The notes under the pieces were generated by a model. That model was not told the DNA's origin. It saw nothing but the letters and a program-made list of their open reading frames with translations, and did not search any database. The position numbers and the translations under genes were made by a program. Below are positions 16,415-24,883 of a stretch of DNA of 64,000 bases, piece after piece. Location: contig NZ_BBJC02000006.1 of the NCBI RefSeq assembly GCF_000739715.2, positions 1 to 64,000 on the forward strand, given 5' to 3'. The number at the start of each line of letters is the position of its first letter. Position 1 is the first letter of the stretch. This DNA comes from Falsirhodobacter sp. alg1. Its GTDB lineage: Bacteria; Pseudomonadota; Alphaproteobacteria; Rhodobacterales; Rhodobacteraceae.

Positions 16415-17413
16415 ATGAACGATACGTCAAGAAAAACAACGATCTACGATCTTGCTCAGCTTGCTGGAACTTCGGCGGGAACGGTTAGCGCGGTTCTGAA
16501 CGGCAGCTGGAAAAAACGCAGGATCAGCGAGCAGATGGCCAATAAGGTGCGCCGTCTGGCCAAGGAGCGGGGCTATGCCGTCAACATGCAGGCCAGCGCC
16601 CTTCGCAAGGAACGGTCCGGCATCATCGGCATGATCCTTCCGATCTACGACAACCGCTTCTTCAGCTCCATCACCCAGAATTTCGAACGGCTGGCACGGG
16701 AAATGGGCTACTTCCCGATCACCACCTGCACCCACCGCGACCCCGCGCTGGAACTGCAGGCCGTGCGGACGATGTTGCTGTATCAGGCCGAGTACATCAT
16801 CTGCACCGGTTCTACCGATCCCGACCAGCTTTATGACCTGTGTGCCAAGGTGGGCGTCCCCACGCTCAACATCGACCTGCCCGGCAACAAATCCGTTTCG
16901 GTCATATCCGACAACTATTCCGGCGCGCTGCAGCTGACGCACAAGCTGATCGATGATGTGCAGGGAACGTGCCGGATGCTGTTCATCGGCGGCCAGCCGA
17001 CGGACCACAACACCAAGGAACGTATCCGCGGGTTCCGGCAGGCCCATATCGAACGCGGCCTGCCGATTGACGAAAGCCAGATCATCCCCTGCGGATATGA
17101 GGCGCCCAAAGCAAAAGAGGCCATAAAGGCCCTGTTCGGCAACGGCTTCGAATCCTACAACGCGATGTTCATCAATTCGACCATCTCGCTTGAAGGGGTG
17201 ACCCAAGCCCTCAGCGACGCCGGCAACCTGCATTCACCTGATATGGCCGTGGGCTGCTTTGACTGGGACCCTCTGGTGGCCGTGCTGAAACCCGAGATCA
17301 CGATGGTAAAGCAGGATGTGGAAAAGATGCTGTCGGAACTGTTTGCCTTGATCCGCAGCGGCACACATCAGGGCGCACGCATCATCCAGATTCCCCCGAT
17401 CCTCGGGCACTGA
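16415..17413 (+). CDS. LacI-family transcriptional regulator of the sugar locus
   Basis: 332 residues. N-terminal helix-turn-helix TTIYDLAQLAGTSAGTVSA and the hinge helix preceding SGIIGMILPIYDNRFFSSI, where the periplasmic-binding-protein-like effector domain starts. I chose the ATG at 16415 because the HTH should begin near the N-terminus; a GTG at 16373 would add 14 residues. Divergent from the ABC operon, with the operator palindrome between, so it most likely represses that operon until the imported sugar or its phosphate binds. The spacing and location make autoregulation likely too. Confidence 0.9.
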   Translation: MNDTSRKTTIYDLAQLAGTSAGTVSAVLNGSWKKRRISEQMANKVRRLAKERGYAVNMQASALRKERSGIIGMILPIYDNRFFSSITQNFERLAREMGYFPITTCTHRDPALELQAVRTMLLYQAEYIICTGSTDPDQLYDLCAKVGVPTLNIDLPGNKSVSVISDNYSGALQLTHKLIDDVQGTCRMLFIGGQPTDHNTKERIRGFRQAHIERGLPIDESQIIPCGYEAPKAKEAIKALFGNGFESYNAMFINSTISLEGVTQALSDAGNLHSPDMAVGCFDWDPLVAVLKPEITMVKQDVEKMLSELFALIRSGTHQGARIIQIPPILGH

Positions 17414-17510
17414 CCACGGCACATATCGCGCCCCGGCCCGCCCGCGATCGGCTTCACGGCTTTGGCACCGACGGAAAATCCGGGCTGCCCCGTGAAAGCA
17501 CATGATCCTC

Positions 17511-17538
17511 CTGCACGGCCATATGTCCGGCCGTGCAG
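17511..17538. terminator. Perfect 10-bp hairpin upstream of the small secreted protein
   Basis: CTGCACGGCC (17511-17520) and GGCCGTGCAG (17529-17538) form perfect arms around an 8-base loop, 97 bp after the LacI-regulator stop and 51 bp before the next start. It could terminate the regulator transcript or shape the leader of the next gene. No T run follows. Confidence 0.45.
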
Positions 17539-17589
17539 GGCGCGCAGAATAGGACTGCGGATCACCCAGAAAGATAGAAAGATTTTCAT

Positions 17590-17901
17590 ATGCTCAGCAT
17601 CCGTAAATTTCCTACGATTGCCACCGCATTGCTGGCGGGGGGCCTGATCCTCAATGCAGGCGCAACCCTGGCCCAGGAACAAAAGCGCCCTCCGCCGCCC
17701 GATCTGTCCGTGGTGTCCAGCACGCTGGACGTGCCGCAGAATGTCCTGCGCACCTGCCTTGGTGAACCGCCTGCAGCCGATGATCACCCCCAACCGCCGG
17801 ACATGGCCGCACTGAGCGATTGCCTGAACAAATCCGGCCATACCGTCTCCGCCTCCGATGTAGAGGCTGCGTTCCGGGCCGCGGTGCCACCGCGCCAATG
17901 A
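17590..17901 (+). CDS. Small secreted protein of unknown function
   Basis: 103 residues. An N-terminal signal peptide (MLSIRKFPTIATALLAGGLI, ending NAGATLAQ) is followed by a Pro-rich linker (EQKRPPPPD) and a short domain with two cysteines, in RTCLGEP and ALSDCLNKSGH, which could pair in the periplasm. The end, TVSASDVEAAFRAAVPP, looks helical. I do not recognise a family. It stands alone between the LacI regulator and aspartate dehydrogenase and is flanked by perfect hairpins on both sides, which suggests an independent transcript. Confidence 0.62.
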   Translation: MLSIRKFPTIATALLAGGLILNAGATLAQEQKRPPPPDLSVVSSTLDVPQNVLRTCLGEPPAADDHPQPPDMAALSDCLNKSGHTVSASDVEAAFRAAVPPRQ

Positions 17902-17917
17902 CCAATAGGGCCGCAGG

Positions 17918-17946
17918 ATTCCGGGTTCTGCGGCCCACCCTGCAAG
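17918..17946. terminator. Hairpin after the small secreted protein
   Basis: GGGCCGCAG (17918-17926) and CTGCGGCCC (17938-17946) form a perfect 9-bp stem with an 11-base loop starting 16 bases after the stop codon at 17901. Probable terminator, although the T tract is weak. Confidence 0.55.
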
Positions 17947-18007
17947 ACCTGTGTTTTCTTTGCGCCCGAACGGGGTACACTGTGCAGGAAAACCATAGGA
18001 CTGCGGA

Positions 18008-18808
18008 ATGACACGCCCCATCGCGCTCATCGGTTTTGGGGCTATTGCCCAGGACCTTATGAAGAAAGCGGATCACGATCCGCAGATCAACGTCACCCAG
18101 ATACTTGTCAGGCCCGCCCGCAAGGCGCTGATCCAGTCCACCTTTGGCGGCCGGATACAGGCGATCACGGATGTCTCGGATCTGTCGGATGATACGGATT
18201 TCGTGCTGGAATGCGCAGGACATGAGGCATTGCACAGCTTGGGGCCGCAGGTTCTGCTGCGCGGCGTCGATCTGGGCATCCTGTCGGTGGGCGCATTGTC
18301 GGATATGGCGCTGGAACGCGGGCTGAAGGACGCGGCCACCAAAGGGGGCGCACAGGCCACACTGCTGCCGGGGGCGATCGGCGGGATCGATGCCCTTGCC
18401 GCCGCGGGTTCCGTGGGGCTGGACCATGTGATCTACACCGGAACCAAGGCCCCCCGAAGCTGGCGCGGCACGCCCGCCGAAGACAGGTTCGATCTGGACA
18501 GGCTTGGGTGTGCCACCGAGATATTCGCCGGTTCCGCACGGGAGGCCGCGCGCCTTTTCCCGAAGAACGCCAATGTGGTTGCCACCGTTGCCCTCGCCGG
18601 TCTGGGGTTTGATGATACGCAGGTGCGGCTGATTGCCGATCCCGCCGTCACGCGCAACACCCACCGCATTCAGGCAACCGGCCCCCTGCTCGATCTGGAT
18701 CTCACGACGACGGCAGGCACATTGCCCGACAATCCGAAAACCTCGGCCCTGACATCCGCCAGTGCCTATCGTGCATTGAAATCGCGCAACTGCGCCTTTG
18801 TCCTGTAG
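18008..18808 (+). CDS. nadX: L-aspartate dehydrogenase
   Basis: 266 residues, the family length. Oxidises L-aspartate to iminoaspartate with NAD(P), feeding quinolinate and NAD synthesis in the cytoplasm. The Rossmann motif ALIGFGAIAQDL is at the N-terminus; ECAGHEALHSLGP, LLPGAIGGIDALAA and FPKNANVVATVALAG are the conserved aspartate-dehydrogenase segments that contain the substrate site. The C-terminal NPKTSALTSASAYRAL also fits. No nadA or nadC lies nearby, so it may serve a catabolic rather than NAD-biosynthetic role; some family members use other amino acids. Separate from the upstream gene by a terminator-like hairpin. Confidence 0.88.
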   Translation: MTRPIALIGFGAIAQDLMKKADHDPQINVTQILVRPARKALIQSTFGGRIQAITDVSDLSDDTDFVLECAGHEALHSLGPQVLLRGVDLGILSVGALSDMALERGLKDAATKGGAQATLLPGAIGGIDALAAAGSVGLDHVIYTGTKAPRSWRGTPAEDRFDLDRLGCATEIFAGSAREAARLFPKNANVVATVALAGLGFDDTQVRLIADPAVTRNTHRIQATGPLLDLDLTTTAGTLPDNPKTSALTSASAYRALKSRNCAFVL

Positions 18809-19073
18809 GGGCCAGCGTCATTGCCCCGCTGCCGGAAAATGTGAGCCGTCGTGAGCACCTGTCGGCCACAGTCACCCATCTGCCCCGCCCGTTTCATGCC
18901 ACGCACCAGCGGGCACCACACTTGGGCGTGAACCGGATCATGACGGTGCATAACATCGGCCCGCGCCCGCCAGAAGCCCGGGGCGATATCAGGCACATTG
19001 CTTGTCATGAGAGCGCCCTCCCCTTACGCATTGCAAACACAGACGTTTTACCGACCCGAAAAGGATGACCTGC

Positions 19074-19580
19074 ATGTCGATGGAAATAACCAAAGTCCGC
19101 ACCAGCGATGACATTGCAGCCGTGCGGACCCTTGTCTGGGAATTTTTCGATGTGATCAAACAGCGCTACCCCGAAATGCACAGCGAGATCGATACCTACA
19201 TCAGCAAGCAGAACGTCGCGGGAGAGCTGGAGAATTTCAGCGCCTACTATCTGCCCCCGAAGGGTGAAGCGTTCATGGCGTGGCTGGATGGCGAACCCGT
19301 GGGGATTGTCATGCTCAAACCTCGCGGCACGTCGGATGGAGAGATGAACCGCATGTATGTGCGCGAAACCGCACGTGGCCACGGCTTGGGCCGCAAGCTG
19401 GGGCAGGCGCTTGTGGCCGAGGCGCGGGTATTGGGATATGGTGCCGTATGGCTGGATGCGATTGACCGGCATGTAGAGGCCTTGCCCCTGTACGAAAGCC
19501 TGGGCTTCGAGCGCTACACCGACCCGGATGCCTTTGGCGGCGAGGATGCGCGGTTCGTCCATATGAAGCTGGCACTATGA
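19074..19580 (+). CDS. GNAT-family N-acetyltransferase
   Basis: 168 residues. The acetyl-CoA binding motif is clear: MNRMYVRETARGHGLGRKLG, with the Arg/Gln-x-x-Gly-x-Gly/Ala pattern as RGHGLG, followed by ALVAEARVLGYGAVWLDAID and the C-terminal LPLYESLGFERYT. The ATG at 19074 has AAGGA eight bases upstream; an earlier in-frame ATG at 19065 overlaps that site. The acceptor amine is unknown. The 265 bases between aspartate dehydrogenase and this gene contain no feature I can support. Confidence 0.85.
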   Translation: MSMEITKVRTSDDIAAVRTLVWEFFDVIKQRYPEMHSEIDTYISKQNVAGELENFSAYYLPPKGEAFMAWLDGEPVGIVMLKPRGTSDGEMNRMYVRETARGHGLGRKLGQALVAEARVLGYGAVWLDAIDRHVEALPLYESLGFERYTDPDAFGGEDARFVHMKLAL

Positions 19581-19592
19581 CAGGGGGCTGGG

Positions 19593-19901
19593 TCACAGGC
19601 AGGTGGACAGGATCGTCACCGGAAACAGCGTAAAGGCAGAGCTGACCAGCCCGATCCACGCCCCCGCCACGATCAGCCACCGCCTGATCCCCTGATCGCA
19701 GGGCATTGTCCGGACCAGCATCACATGGCCCGCCAAACCTGCGCCCCACAGAGCCCATAGCGCCATGTGATGCAGATCACCCCACAACACGGGCTGCTGC
19801 TGCCACCCCCGCGCGCAGCCCAGACCATGCAATGCATAGACCCCGGAAAACAGCGTGGCCCATAGGACGGGCCCGGCCAGAGCGCGCACCATCCATGCCA
19901 T
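19593..19901 (-). CDS. Small membrane protein of the quinol oxidase operon
   Basis: 102 residues with about three hydrophobic segments: AGPVLWATLFSGVYALHGLG, the HHMALWALWGAGLAGHVMLV stretch, and a C-terminal segment from WLIVAGAWIGLVSSAFTLFP. The ATG at 19901 overlaps the TGA of the fused oxidase subunit (TGATG), so it is translationally coupled and likely a fourth subunit or assembly partner in the inner membrane. It does not resemble CyoD/CoxIV closely enough for me to name it. His residues in the second segment could be functional. Confidence 0.7.
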   Translation of the reverse strand: MAWMVRALAGPVLWATLFSGVYALHGLGCARGWQQQPVLWGDLHHMALWALWGAGLAGHVMLVRTMPCDQGIRRWLIVAGAWIGLVSSAFTLFPVTILSTCL

Positions 19902-22399
19902 CAAAGCACCTCCTGGGCCAGCACGATCCCGACCCCGGTTGCCGTGACGGTCAGCCAGAACTGGTGAAACAGCCGCCATGCCGGTATCGCGCCCCGCCGT
20001 TCGGCCCCCAGCCGGTTCGTGCGGGCATCCCTGTCGGCACGAAGCGCAAGCATCGTGGCGACGATGCCATGCACAGCGGCATACCCCAGCAAAGCGGCGC
20101 GCAGCGCATCCCGGGAATGGCGCCGCGGATCATCCAGCCCCGCCGCCAACCCGCACATGCAAATCAGGGCAAGGACCGAGGCACAAAGCCCCGCGCGCGT
20201 CCAGATGGCAGCATCAGGCGCTCCGCGGCACCCCTCAGCCCTACGCGCGGCATATACGACAAATGCCGATGACAGCAGGGCCGCTGCTGTGGCAAACAGC
20301 ATCGGCACGGCCCTGTAGCCCGCGCCGGGTGCAGGCCATTCAGGGGCGATGACGCTCAGGAATCCGACCGCGAACAGCAACGATGCGAAAACAGTCCCGT
20401 CCGCCACAAGAAAGGCGATGCAGCCGGTATAGGCCAGCGTCTGCCGTTTATGAAAATGCGGCGGCAGGTTCAGGCCGGGGGCAACATCGATCGGCGGCAG
20501 ATCCCGCTCCACCCCCATGATCGCGCCCCACCGCCAGACCATCACCAGCGTCGCGACGATCCCAAGGGGTGCCAGCCAGTACAGACCTGCCAGCATCAAC
20601 CCGAAGAAACTGCCGATGGCCACCGCCGTCCACACCGGCAATGCCGTGCTTCGGGCCAATACGGCAACATGGTCCGGCCTGCCGCTTGCCGCATCCACCA
20701 CCAGCGTTTCGCGATGGCCCCGCGGGGCGCCGGGCAACAGCCCCTGCCCCTTGGCCAACGGCAGAACCGCATTTGCATCACCATGAAGCGGTGTGGGCAA
20801 GGAGGCGAAATTATAGGACGGGGCGGGCAGCGGCATGGCCCAGTCCAGCGTCGGTGCGTGCCACGGATTGCGCCAGCTGCGCCGCCCGAACAGCCATTGC
20901 ATGACCATGTCAAAGGCGAACAGCGCAAACCCCATCGCCTGCACCATGCCGAACACGGACGAGATCAGGTTTGGAATTTCCCATTCAGGATTGCCGGGAT
21001 AGGCATCGACCCTGCGGGGCATCCCCAACAGGCCCGTCAGATGCATGATCAGGAACGTGCCGTGGAATCCGATGAAGATCAGCCAGAATGCGGTCTCTCC
21101 CAATCCGGAAATCCGCCACCGCCCGCTGATCATGGGCATCCACCAGGTCACGGCGGCAAGCATGGGAAACACGAACCCGCCAACCAGCACGTAATGCAGA
21201 TGCGCCGTTACAAATGCCGTATCATGTGCCTGCCAGTTGAACGGAACCATCGCCAGCATCACGCCCGTCAGACCGCCCAGAACGAAGGTGCCGAAGAACC
21301 CCATGATATACAGCATCGGCAGCCGGAATTGCACCTGTCCCCCGTACATGGTGCCGATCCAGGCGAATATCTGCACCGCCGTAGGCACCGCCACCAGCGC
21401 AGATGCCGCAGAAAAGAACGCCAGCGCCATATGCGGAATGCCCACGGTGAACATGTGATGCACCCACAGCCCGAACGACAGGAACACCAGCCCCAGAATG
21501 GCCGCCACAATCGCACCATAGCCAAGGATCGTCGTACGGCTCAGCACCGGAATGATCGTGGATAGCGCCCCGGCAGCGGGCAGAAAGATGATGTAAACCT
21601 CGGGGTGGCCGAACAGCCAGAACAGGTGCTGCCACAGCAGCGGATCGCCACCGCGCGATACATCGAAAAACGGCCAGTCGAAGGCACGTTGCAGCTCCAG
21701 CAGGATTGACCCCAGGATCAGAGGCGGAAAGCCGATCAGCATCATCGCGGCTGTGCCCAGCAGATACCAGGCCATCAGCGGCATGCGGGTCAGCGGCATA
21801 TGGGCGGCCCTGCAACGCAGGATGGTCACGGTGATTTCCACCGCAGCGGCCATTGCCGAAATCTCTACGAAGGTGACGCCAAGCAGCCAGACATCGGCAT
21901 TCACGCCGGGGGTATGCACCTTGTCCGACAGCGGCACATACATGAACCAGCCGCCGTCAGGGGCCACGCCGAACACCAATGACAGAACGATGGTCGTCCC
22001 GCCGAACAGATAGCAGAAATACCCCAATGCGCTGAGCCGTGGAAACGCCATGTCCCGTGCGCCCAGTATCTTGGGCAGCAACCACAGCGCCAACCCTTCC
22101 AGCAGGGGAATGGCGAACAGGAACATCATGATGCTGCCATGCATCGTGAAAACCTGGTTATAAAGCTCGCTGTCCAGAAATGCCCCCTTGCGGGTGGCAA
22201 GCTGCGCGCGGATCAGCATGGCCAGAACGCCGCCGATGGCAAAGAACACGAAGGCCGTCGCCATGAACCGCAGCCCGATCGTACCGTGATTGACCGAGGT
22301 GAAAAACCCGCGCAATCCCGGATCATCGGCCCAGACCCTGTCCAGTTCACGGTGCAGATGCAACGCGCGCTGCGCCTTGTTCGGGGGAATGTCGGTCAT
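19901..22399 (-). CDS. Fused heme-copper oxidase subunit I + III
   Basis: 832 residues, inner membrane. Residues 1 to about 560 are subunit I: His87 in FTMHGSIM and His402 as low-spin heme ligands, His400 in TAHLHYV for the oxygen-reducing heme, GHPEVY (His265, Glu267, Tyr269) with the Tyr-His pair and the proton-channel Glu, and His314/His315 in WVHHMF for CuB. All redox ligands of an A-type oxidase are present. From about residue 600 the chain continues with subunit III-like helices. It reduces oxygen to water and pumps protons. The start overlaps the end of the subunit II gene. Because subunit II lacks CuA, the electron donor is probably quinol rather than cytochrome c. Confidence 0.92.
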   Translation of the reverse strand: MTDIPPNKAQRALHLHRELDRVWADDPGLRGFFTSVNHGTIGLRFMATAFVFFAIGGVLAMLIRAQLATRKGAFLDSELYNQVFTMHGSIMMFLFAIPLLEGLALWLLPKILGARDMAFPRLSALGYFCYLFGGTTIVLSLVFGVAPDGGWFMYVPLSDKVHTPGVNADVWLLGVTFVEISAMAAAVEITVTILRCRAAHMPLTRMPLMAWYLLGTAAMMLIGFPPLILGSILLELQRAFDWPFFDVSRGGDPLLWQHLFWLFGHPEVYIIFLPAAGALSTIIPVLSRTTILGYGAIVAAILGLVFLSFGLWVHHMFTVGIPHMALAFFSAASALVAVPTAVQIFAWIGTMYGGQVQFRLPMLYIMGFFGTFVLGGLTGVMLAMVPFNWQAHDTAFVTAHLHYVLVGGFVFPMLAAVTWWMPMISGRWRISGLGETAFWLIFIGFHGTFLIMHLTGLLGMPRRVDAYPGNPEWEIPNLISSVFGMVQAMGFALFAFDMVMQWLFGRRSWRNPWHAPTLDWAMPLPAPSYNFASLPTPLHGDANAVLPLAKGQGLLPGAPRGHRETLVVDAASGRPDHVAVLARSTALPVWTAVAIGSFFGLMLAGLYWLAPLGIVATLVMVWRWGAIMGVERDLPPIDVAPGLNLPPHFHKRQTLAYTGCIAFLVADGTVFASLLFAVGFLSVIAPEWPAPGAGYRAVPMLFATAAALLSSAFVVYAARRAEGCRGAPDAAIWTRAGLCASVLALICMCGLAAGLDDPRRHSRDALRAALLGYAAVHGIVATMLALRADRDARTNRLGAERRGAIPAWRLFHQFWLTVTATGVGIVLAQEVL

Positions 22400-23163
22400 G
22401 GCAGGGCTTTCTCGGCGGGGGCATCGATCAACGCCGACGGCGGGTTGGCAGGATCATAGGCGATCAGGGTAAAACGCATCTTTCGATAGCCCGGACCCGA
22501 GAATTCGGCGGATTGCCCGGCATATTCACCGGGGCGGTCGGCCTGCAGGCGATGCAGGTTCACATGCCCCGGAATGGCATCCATCTTGCCGCCAAGGCGG
22601 GGCACCCAGAAACTGTGGATCACGTCCGAAGACCGTATCTCCACCTCGAACGGCTGTCCCGCAGGAACATACAGCACGTTCCGTGTCGTGACAGGCCAGC
22701 CCCCCGGCGCGGGTTGCACGAAATCCCATTTGTAGCGGCTGGCATGGGCCTGCACCCGCACCACGGAATCGCCCCTGGCAATTATACGTTCCCCGGTCCA
22801 CAGGGCGCTTGCCAGAAGGACGCCCAGCACGGTCATGGTGAACACCAGTCCCCAACCGACAATCCACACCCGGAAAGAGGCTTTGCGCGGCGCGCCCCGT
22901 ATGGCCCCCCACAGCATTGCCAGCACGAATGCGGTGATCAGCCCCGCGCCGGTTGCCATGACCCACCATAGTCTGGCAACCTCGGCCGCAGCGGGACCGG
23001 CAGGGGATAGCACGCTCAACGGGGCATCGCAGGCAGATAAAAGCGGAACTGCCAGCAGGATAGCACGCTTGTAGGAAAAGGCCGCCGTCAGGAGAGACCG
23101 CAGATGCGACAGAGATACAGCTGGAAACAGCGCCGCCGTCTGGCCGATCCGATCGAGGAACAT
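22396..23163 (-). CDS. Heme-copper oxidase subunit II without CuA ligands (quinol oxidase type)
   Basis: About 255 residues. A lipobox (AVPLLSAC) suggests a lipoprotein N-terminus, as in CyoA. Two membrane helices follow, then the periplasmic cupredoxin domain with DVIHSFWVPRLGGKMDAIPG. Where cytochrome c oxidases have the CuA motif CxExCxxxHxxM, this reads GQSAEFSGPGYRKM: both Cys are Ser and the His is Tyr, as in bo3-type subunit II. The start is uncertain: the only ATG upstream of the signal peptide in frame is at 23163, giving an unusually long leader that overlaps the divergent gene by 60 bases; a non-ATG start nearer the lipobox is possible. Stop overlaps the subunit I start. Confidence 0.85.
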   Translation of the reverse strand: MFLDRIGQTAALFPAVSLSHLRSLLTAAFSYKRAILLAVPLLSACDAPLSVLSPAGPAAAEVARLWWVMATGAGLITAFVLAMLWGAIRGAPRKASFRVWIVGWGLVFTMTVLGVLLASALWTGERIIARGDSVVRVQAHASRYKWDFVQPAPGGWPVTTRNVLYVPAGQPFEVEIRSSDVIHSFWVPRLGGKMDAIPGHVNLHRLQADRPGEYAGQSAEFSGPGYRKMRFTLIAYDPANPPSALIDAPAEKALP

Positions 23164-23616
23164 GCCACTTTCGACGATACGGAAACCAACGTCGCCATTG
23201 CCGGGCACCCCCTGCATGCGATGATGGTCGCCTTTCCGATCGCGTTGGCCTTTCTCACATTTGCCGCGGACGGCATGTACTGGTTCACCGCCGATGCATT
23301 CTGGCCGCGTGTGGCCCTTTGGGCCTCGGGAACGGCCTTCATGATCGGCATGGCCGCCGGTGTCACAGGCACGATAGAGCTGTTGATGACACCGGGCATC
23401 CGCATCCGGTCCGCCAGCTGGACGCATTTCATCCTGGCCGTCATGCTGCTGTCCATCCTCGGGTTGAACTGGGGCTTTCGCCTGCCCGACCCGGAGGCGG
23501 CAGTGCTGCCGTTCGGCGCCATGATTTCGGCACTTGGCGCCATGCTGACGGGCATCACCGGCTGGCACGGCGGCAAGCTTGTGTTCGATTACCGGATCGG
23601 AACCAAGCCCGATTAG
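23104..23616 (+). CDS. DUF2231-type membrane protein
   Basis: 170 residues with four hydrophobic segments. The AIAGHPLHAMMVAFPIALAF stretch is the hallmark start of DUF2231 proteins, followed by a second His/Trp-containing helix pair (WTHFILAVMLLSILGLNWGF) and GITGWHGGKLVFDYRIG at the end. Conserved His residues suggest heme or metal binding, but function is unknown. An AGGAG site precedes the ATG at 23104. Oriented opposite to the oxidase genes and wedged between subunit II and the CopD-like/CtaG pair, so a role linked to respiration is plausible but only contextual. Confidence 0.8.
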   Translation: MRQRYSWKQRRRLADPIEEHATFDDTETNVAIAGHPLHAMMVAFPIALAFLTFAADGMYWFTADAFWPRVALWASGTAFMIGMAAGVTGTIELLMTPGIRIRSASWTHFILAVMLLSILGLNWGFRLPDPEAAVLPFGAMISALGAMLTGITGWHGGKLVFDYRIGTKPD

Positions 23617-23633
23617 GGGATATGCCGCCATGT

Positions 23634-24131
23634 TCATGTCTGCTCCCGCGGTTCCAGAAAGATGGCGGGCATGTAATCGGTTATGCCCCCCAGCTCCGGT
23701 TTGGCCAGAACAAGCCACAGCACCCCGAGGATCAGCGGCAGAACCAGCGCCAACCCGAACAGAGGCGAGAAATTCCGCTGCAACCCCCGCTCCTCGGCCG
23801 AGGAGACGACCAGATGGCCCAACCACGCATGGACCAGTGCCATCCCCGCAACCAGCGCCAGCTTGGCCACCAGCCACAGATCGAAAACACCGGCGGCAAA
23901 GATCAGCCCCGTTCCCGCCGCCACCGCGATGATTGCCGCAGGTGTCGCAAACCCGACATAGCCATAATGCGTGATCAGCCGGAATTCGGCATAGCGTGAC
24001 TGGCGGCTGCCCTGCAAAGGCTTCTGCTTGCGGCTATCGCCATAGATCGTCATCAGAACCGGCAGCGCGATCAATGCGGCGCACCAGCACAGCATTGCCG
24101 CCAGATGCAGGAATTTGAGCGCCACGATCAC
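23634..24131 (-). CDS. CopD-like four-helix membrane protein
   Basis: 165 residues from a GTG at 24131 that overlaps the stop of the CtaG gene (GTGA), which decides the start; the longer open frame upstream is only the shadow of ctaG. Segments: ALKFLHLAAMLCWCAALIAL, a central YGYVGFATPAAIIAVAAGTG, LWLVAKLALVAGMALVHAWL and a C-terminal FGLALVLPLILGVLWLVL. The His in the first and third helices and overall plan resemble the CopD/hopene-unrelated DUF2269-like membrane proteins found beside oxidase assembly genes. Likely inner membrane, in copper or heme handling for the oxidase, by context. Confidence 0.65.
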   Translation of the reverse strand: MIVALKFLHLAAMLCWCAALIALPVLMTIYGDSRKQKPLQGSRQSRYAEFRLITHYGYVGFATPAAIIAVAAGTGLIFAAGVFDLWLVAKLALVAGMALVHAWLGHLVVSSAEERGLQRNFSPLFGLALVLPLILGVLWLVLAKPELGGITDYMPAIFLEPREQT

Positions 24132-24883
24132 GCGGGGGCACCCTGCATCCAGCCACGGCGCAACAGCATTGCTGCCATAAAGGCAAGGGGCACAAAGCCG
24201 GGCACCCACATCGCCAGCCCTGCCAGCTGCTGGTCGGCCAAAGGATCCATTCCCCAAATGGCAGCCCCATAGATATGTTCGAAATAGAGCAGTGTCGGGG
24301 CAAAGGTCAGAATGGCACCGATGAACCCCATCACCCCCGCAAACCCCGCAATGCCCAGCACACCGCGGAATAGTCCTGCAGCATCATCGGTCGGGACCAG
24401 AACGGTGGACCAGAACGCCCACGCCGCGCCCAGCATCGCGATCTGCATCATCCAGTACGCCAGATCGGACTGCCATATCCACGAATAGATGACCGGCACA
24501 TGCCATGCCACCATGATGACCGACAGGGCGGCCAACCATCCCCCCACCGACCCCCGGCGTGCGATTGGCAGGGCCGTGGCAAGTGCGGGCGCGGCAAGCG
24601 TCATGATCACAAGATGGTGGAATGCACGGGCAGTGAACAGCCCCGCCGTCAGCGCGCAAAGGGGCGAGACAAAGGCCAGAAACAACGCCAGCCAACCGAT
24701 GCAGGCCGCAGGCAAAGTCCCCTGCGTCCGCCTGCGCCACAGCACGAACCCGAAAACCGCAAGGCCCAGCAGAACCAGCGGATCAAAATTCCACGATCCG
24801 GCCAATGCTGCGGGCGTCGGCGCCGGGCCGCAATAGACCGTCGCCTCGCCGGTCGGGTTCAGAGCAGGCCATTCCCGTGCCAT
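24128..24883 (-). CDS. ctaG: Cytochrome oxidase assembly factor, CtaG (caa3 type)
   Basis: 251 residues with six to seven hydrophobic segments, the pattern of the Bacillus-type CtaG family rather than the single-helix Cox11 type. Recognisable pieces are TARAFHHLVIMTLAAPALAT with its His pair, SVIMVAWHVPVIYSWIWQ, and DPLADQQLAGLAMWVPGF near the C-terminus, which is highly typical. The family is required for active heme-copper oxidase, probably in copper delivery. It is coupled to the CopD-like gene and lies 1 kb from the oxidase subunits on the same strand, separated by the opposing DUF2231 gene. The 207 bases upstream show nothing I can name. Confidence 0.85.
   Translation of the reverse strand: MAREWPALNPTGEATVYCGPAPTPAALAGSWNFDPLVLLGLAVFGFVLWRRRTQGTLPAACIGWLALFLAFVSPLCALTAGLFTARAFHHLVIMTLAAPALATALPIARRGSVGGWLAALSVIMVAWHVPVIYSWIWQSDLAYWMMQIAMLGAAWAFWSTVLVPTDDAAGLFRGVLGIAGFAGVMGFIGAILTFAPTLLYFEHIYGAAIWGMDPLADQQLAGLAMWVPGFVPLAFMAAMLLRRGWMQGAPA

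Noticed and set aside
18841-19068. Short open frame between aspartate dehydrogenase and the GNAT gene
   Set aside because: No family similarity, overlaps the next gene's leader, and has no convincing ribosome site.
23163-23877. N-terminal extension of the oxidase subunit II frame
   Set aside because: The extension is antisense to the DUF2231 and CopD-like region and has no family similarity; the real protein begins near its lipobox or at the ATG at 23163.
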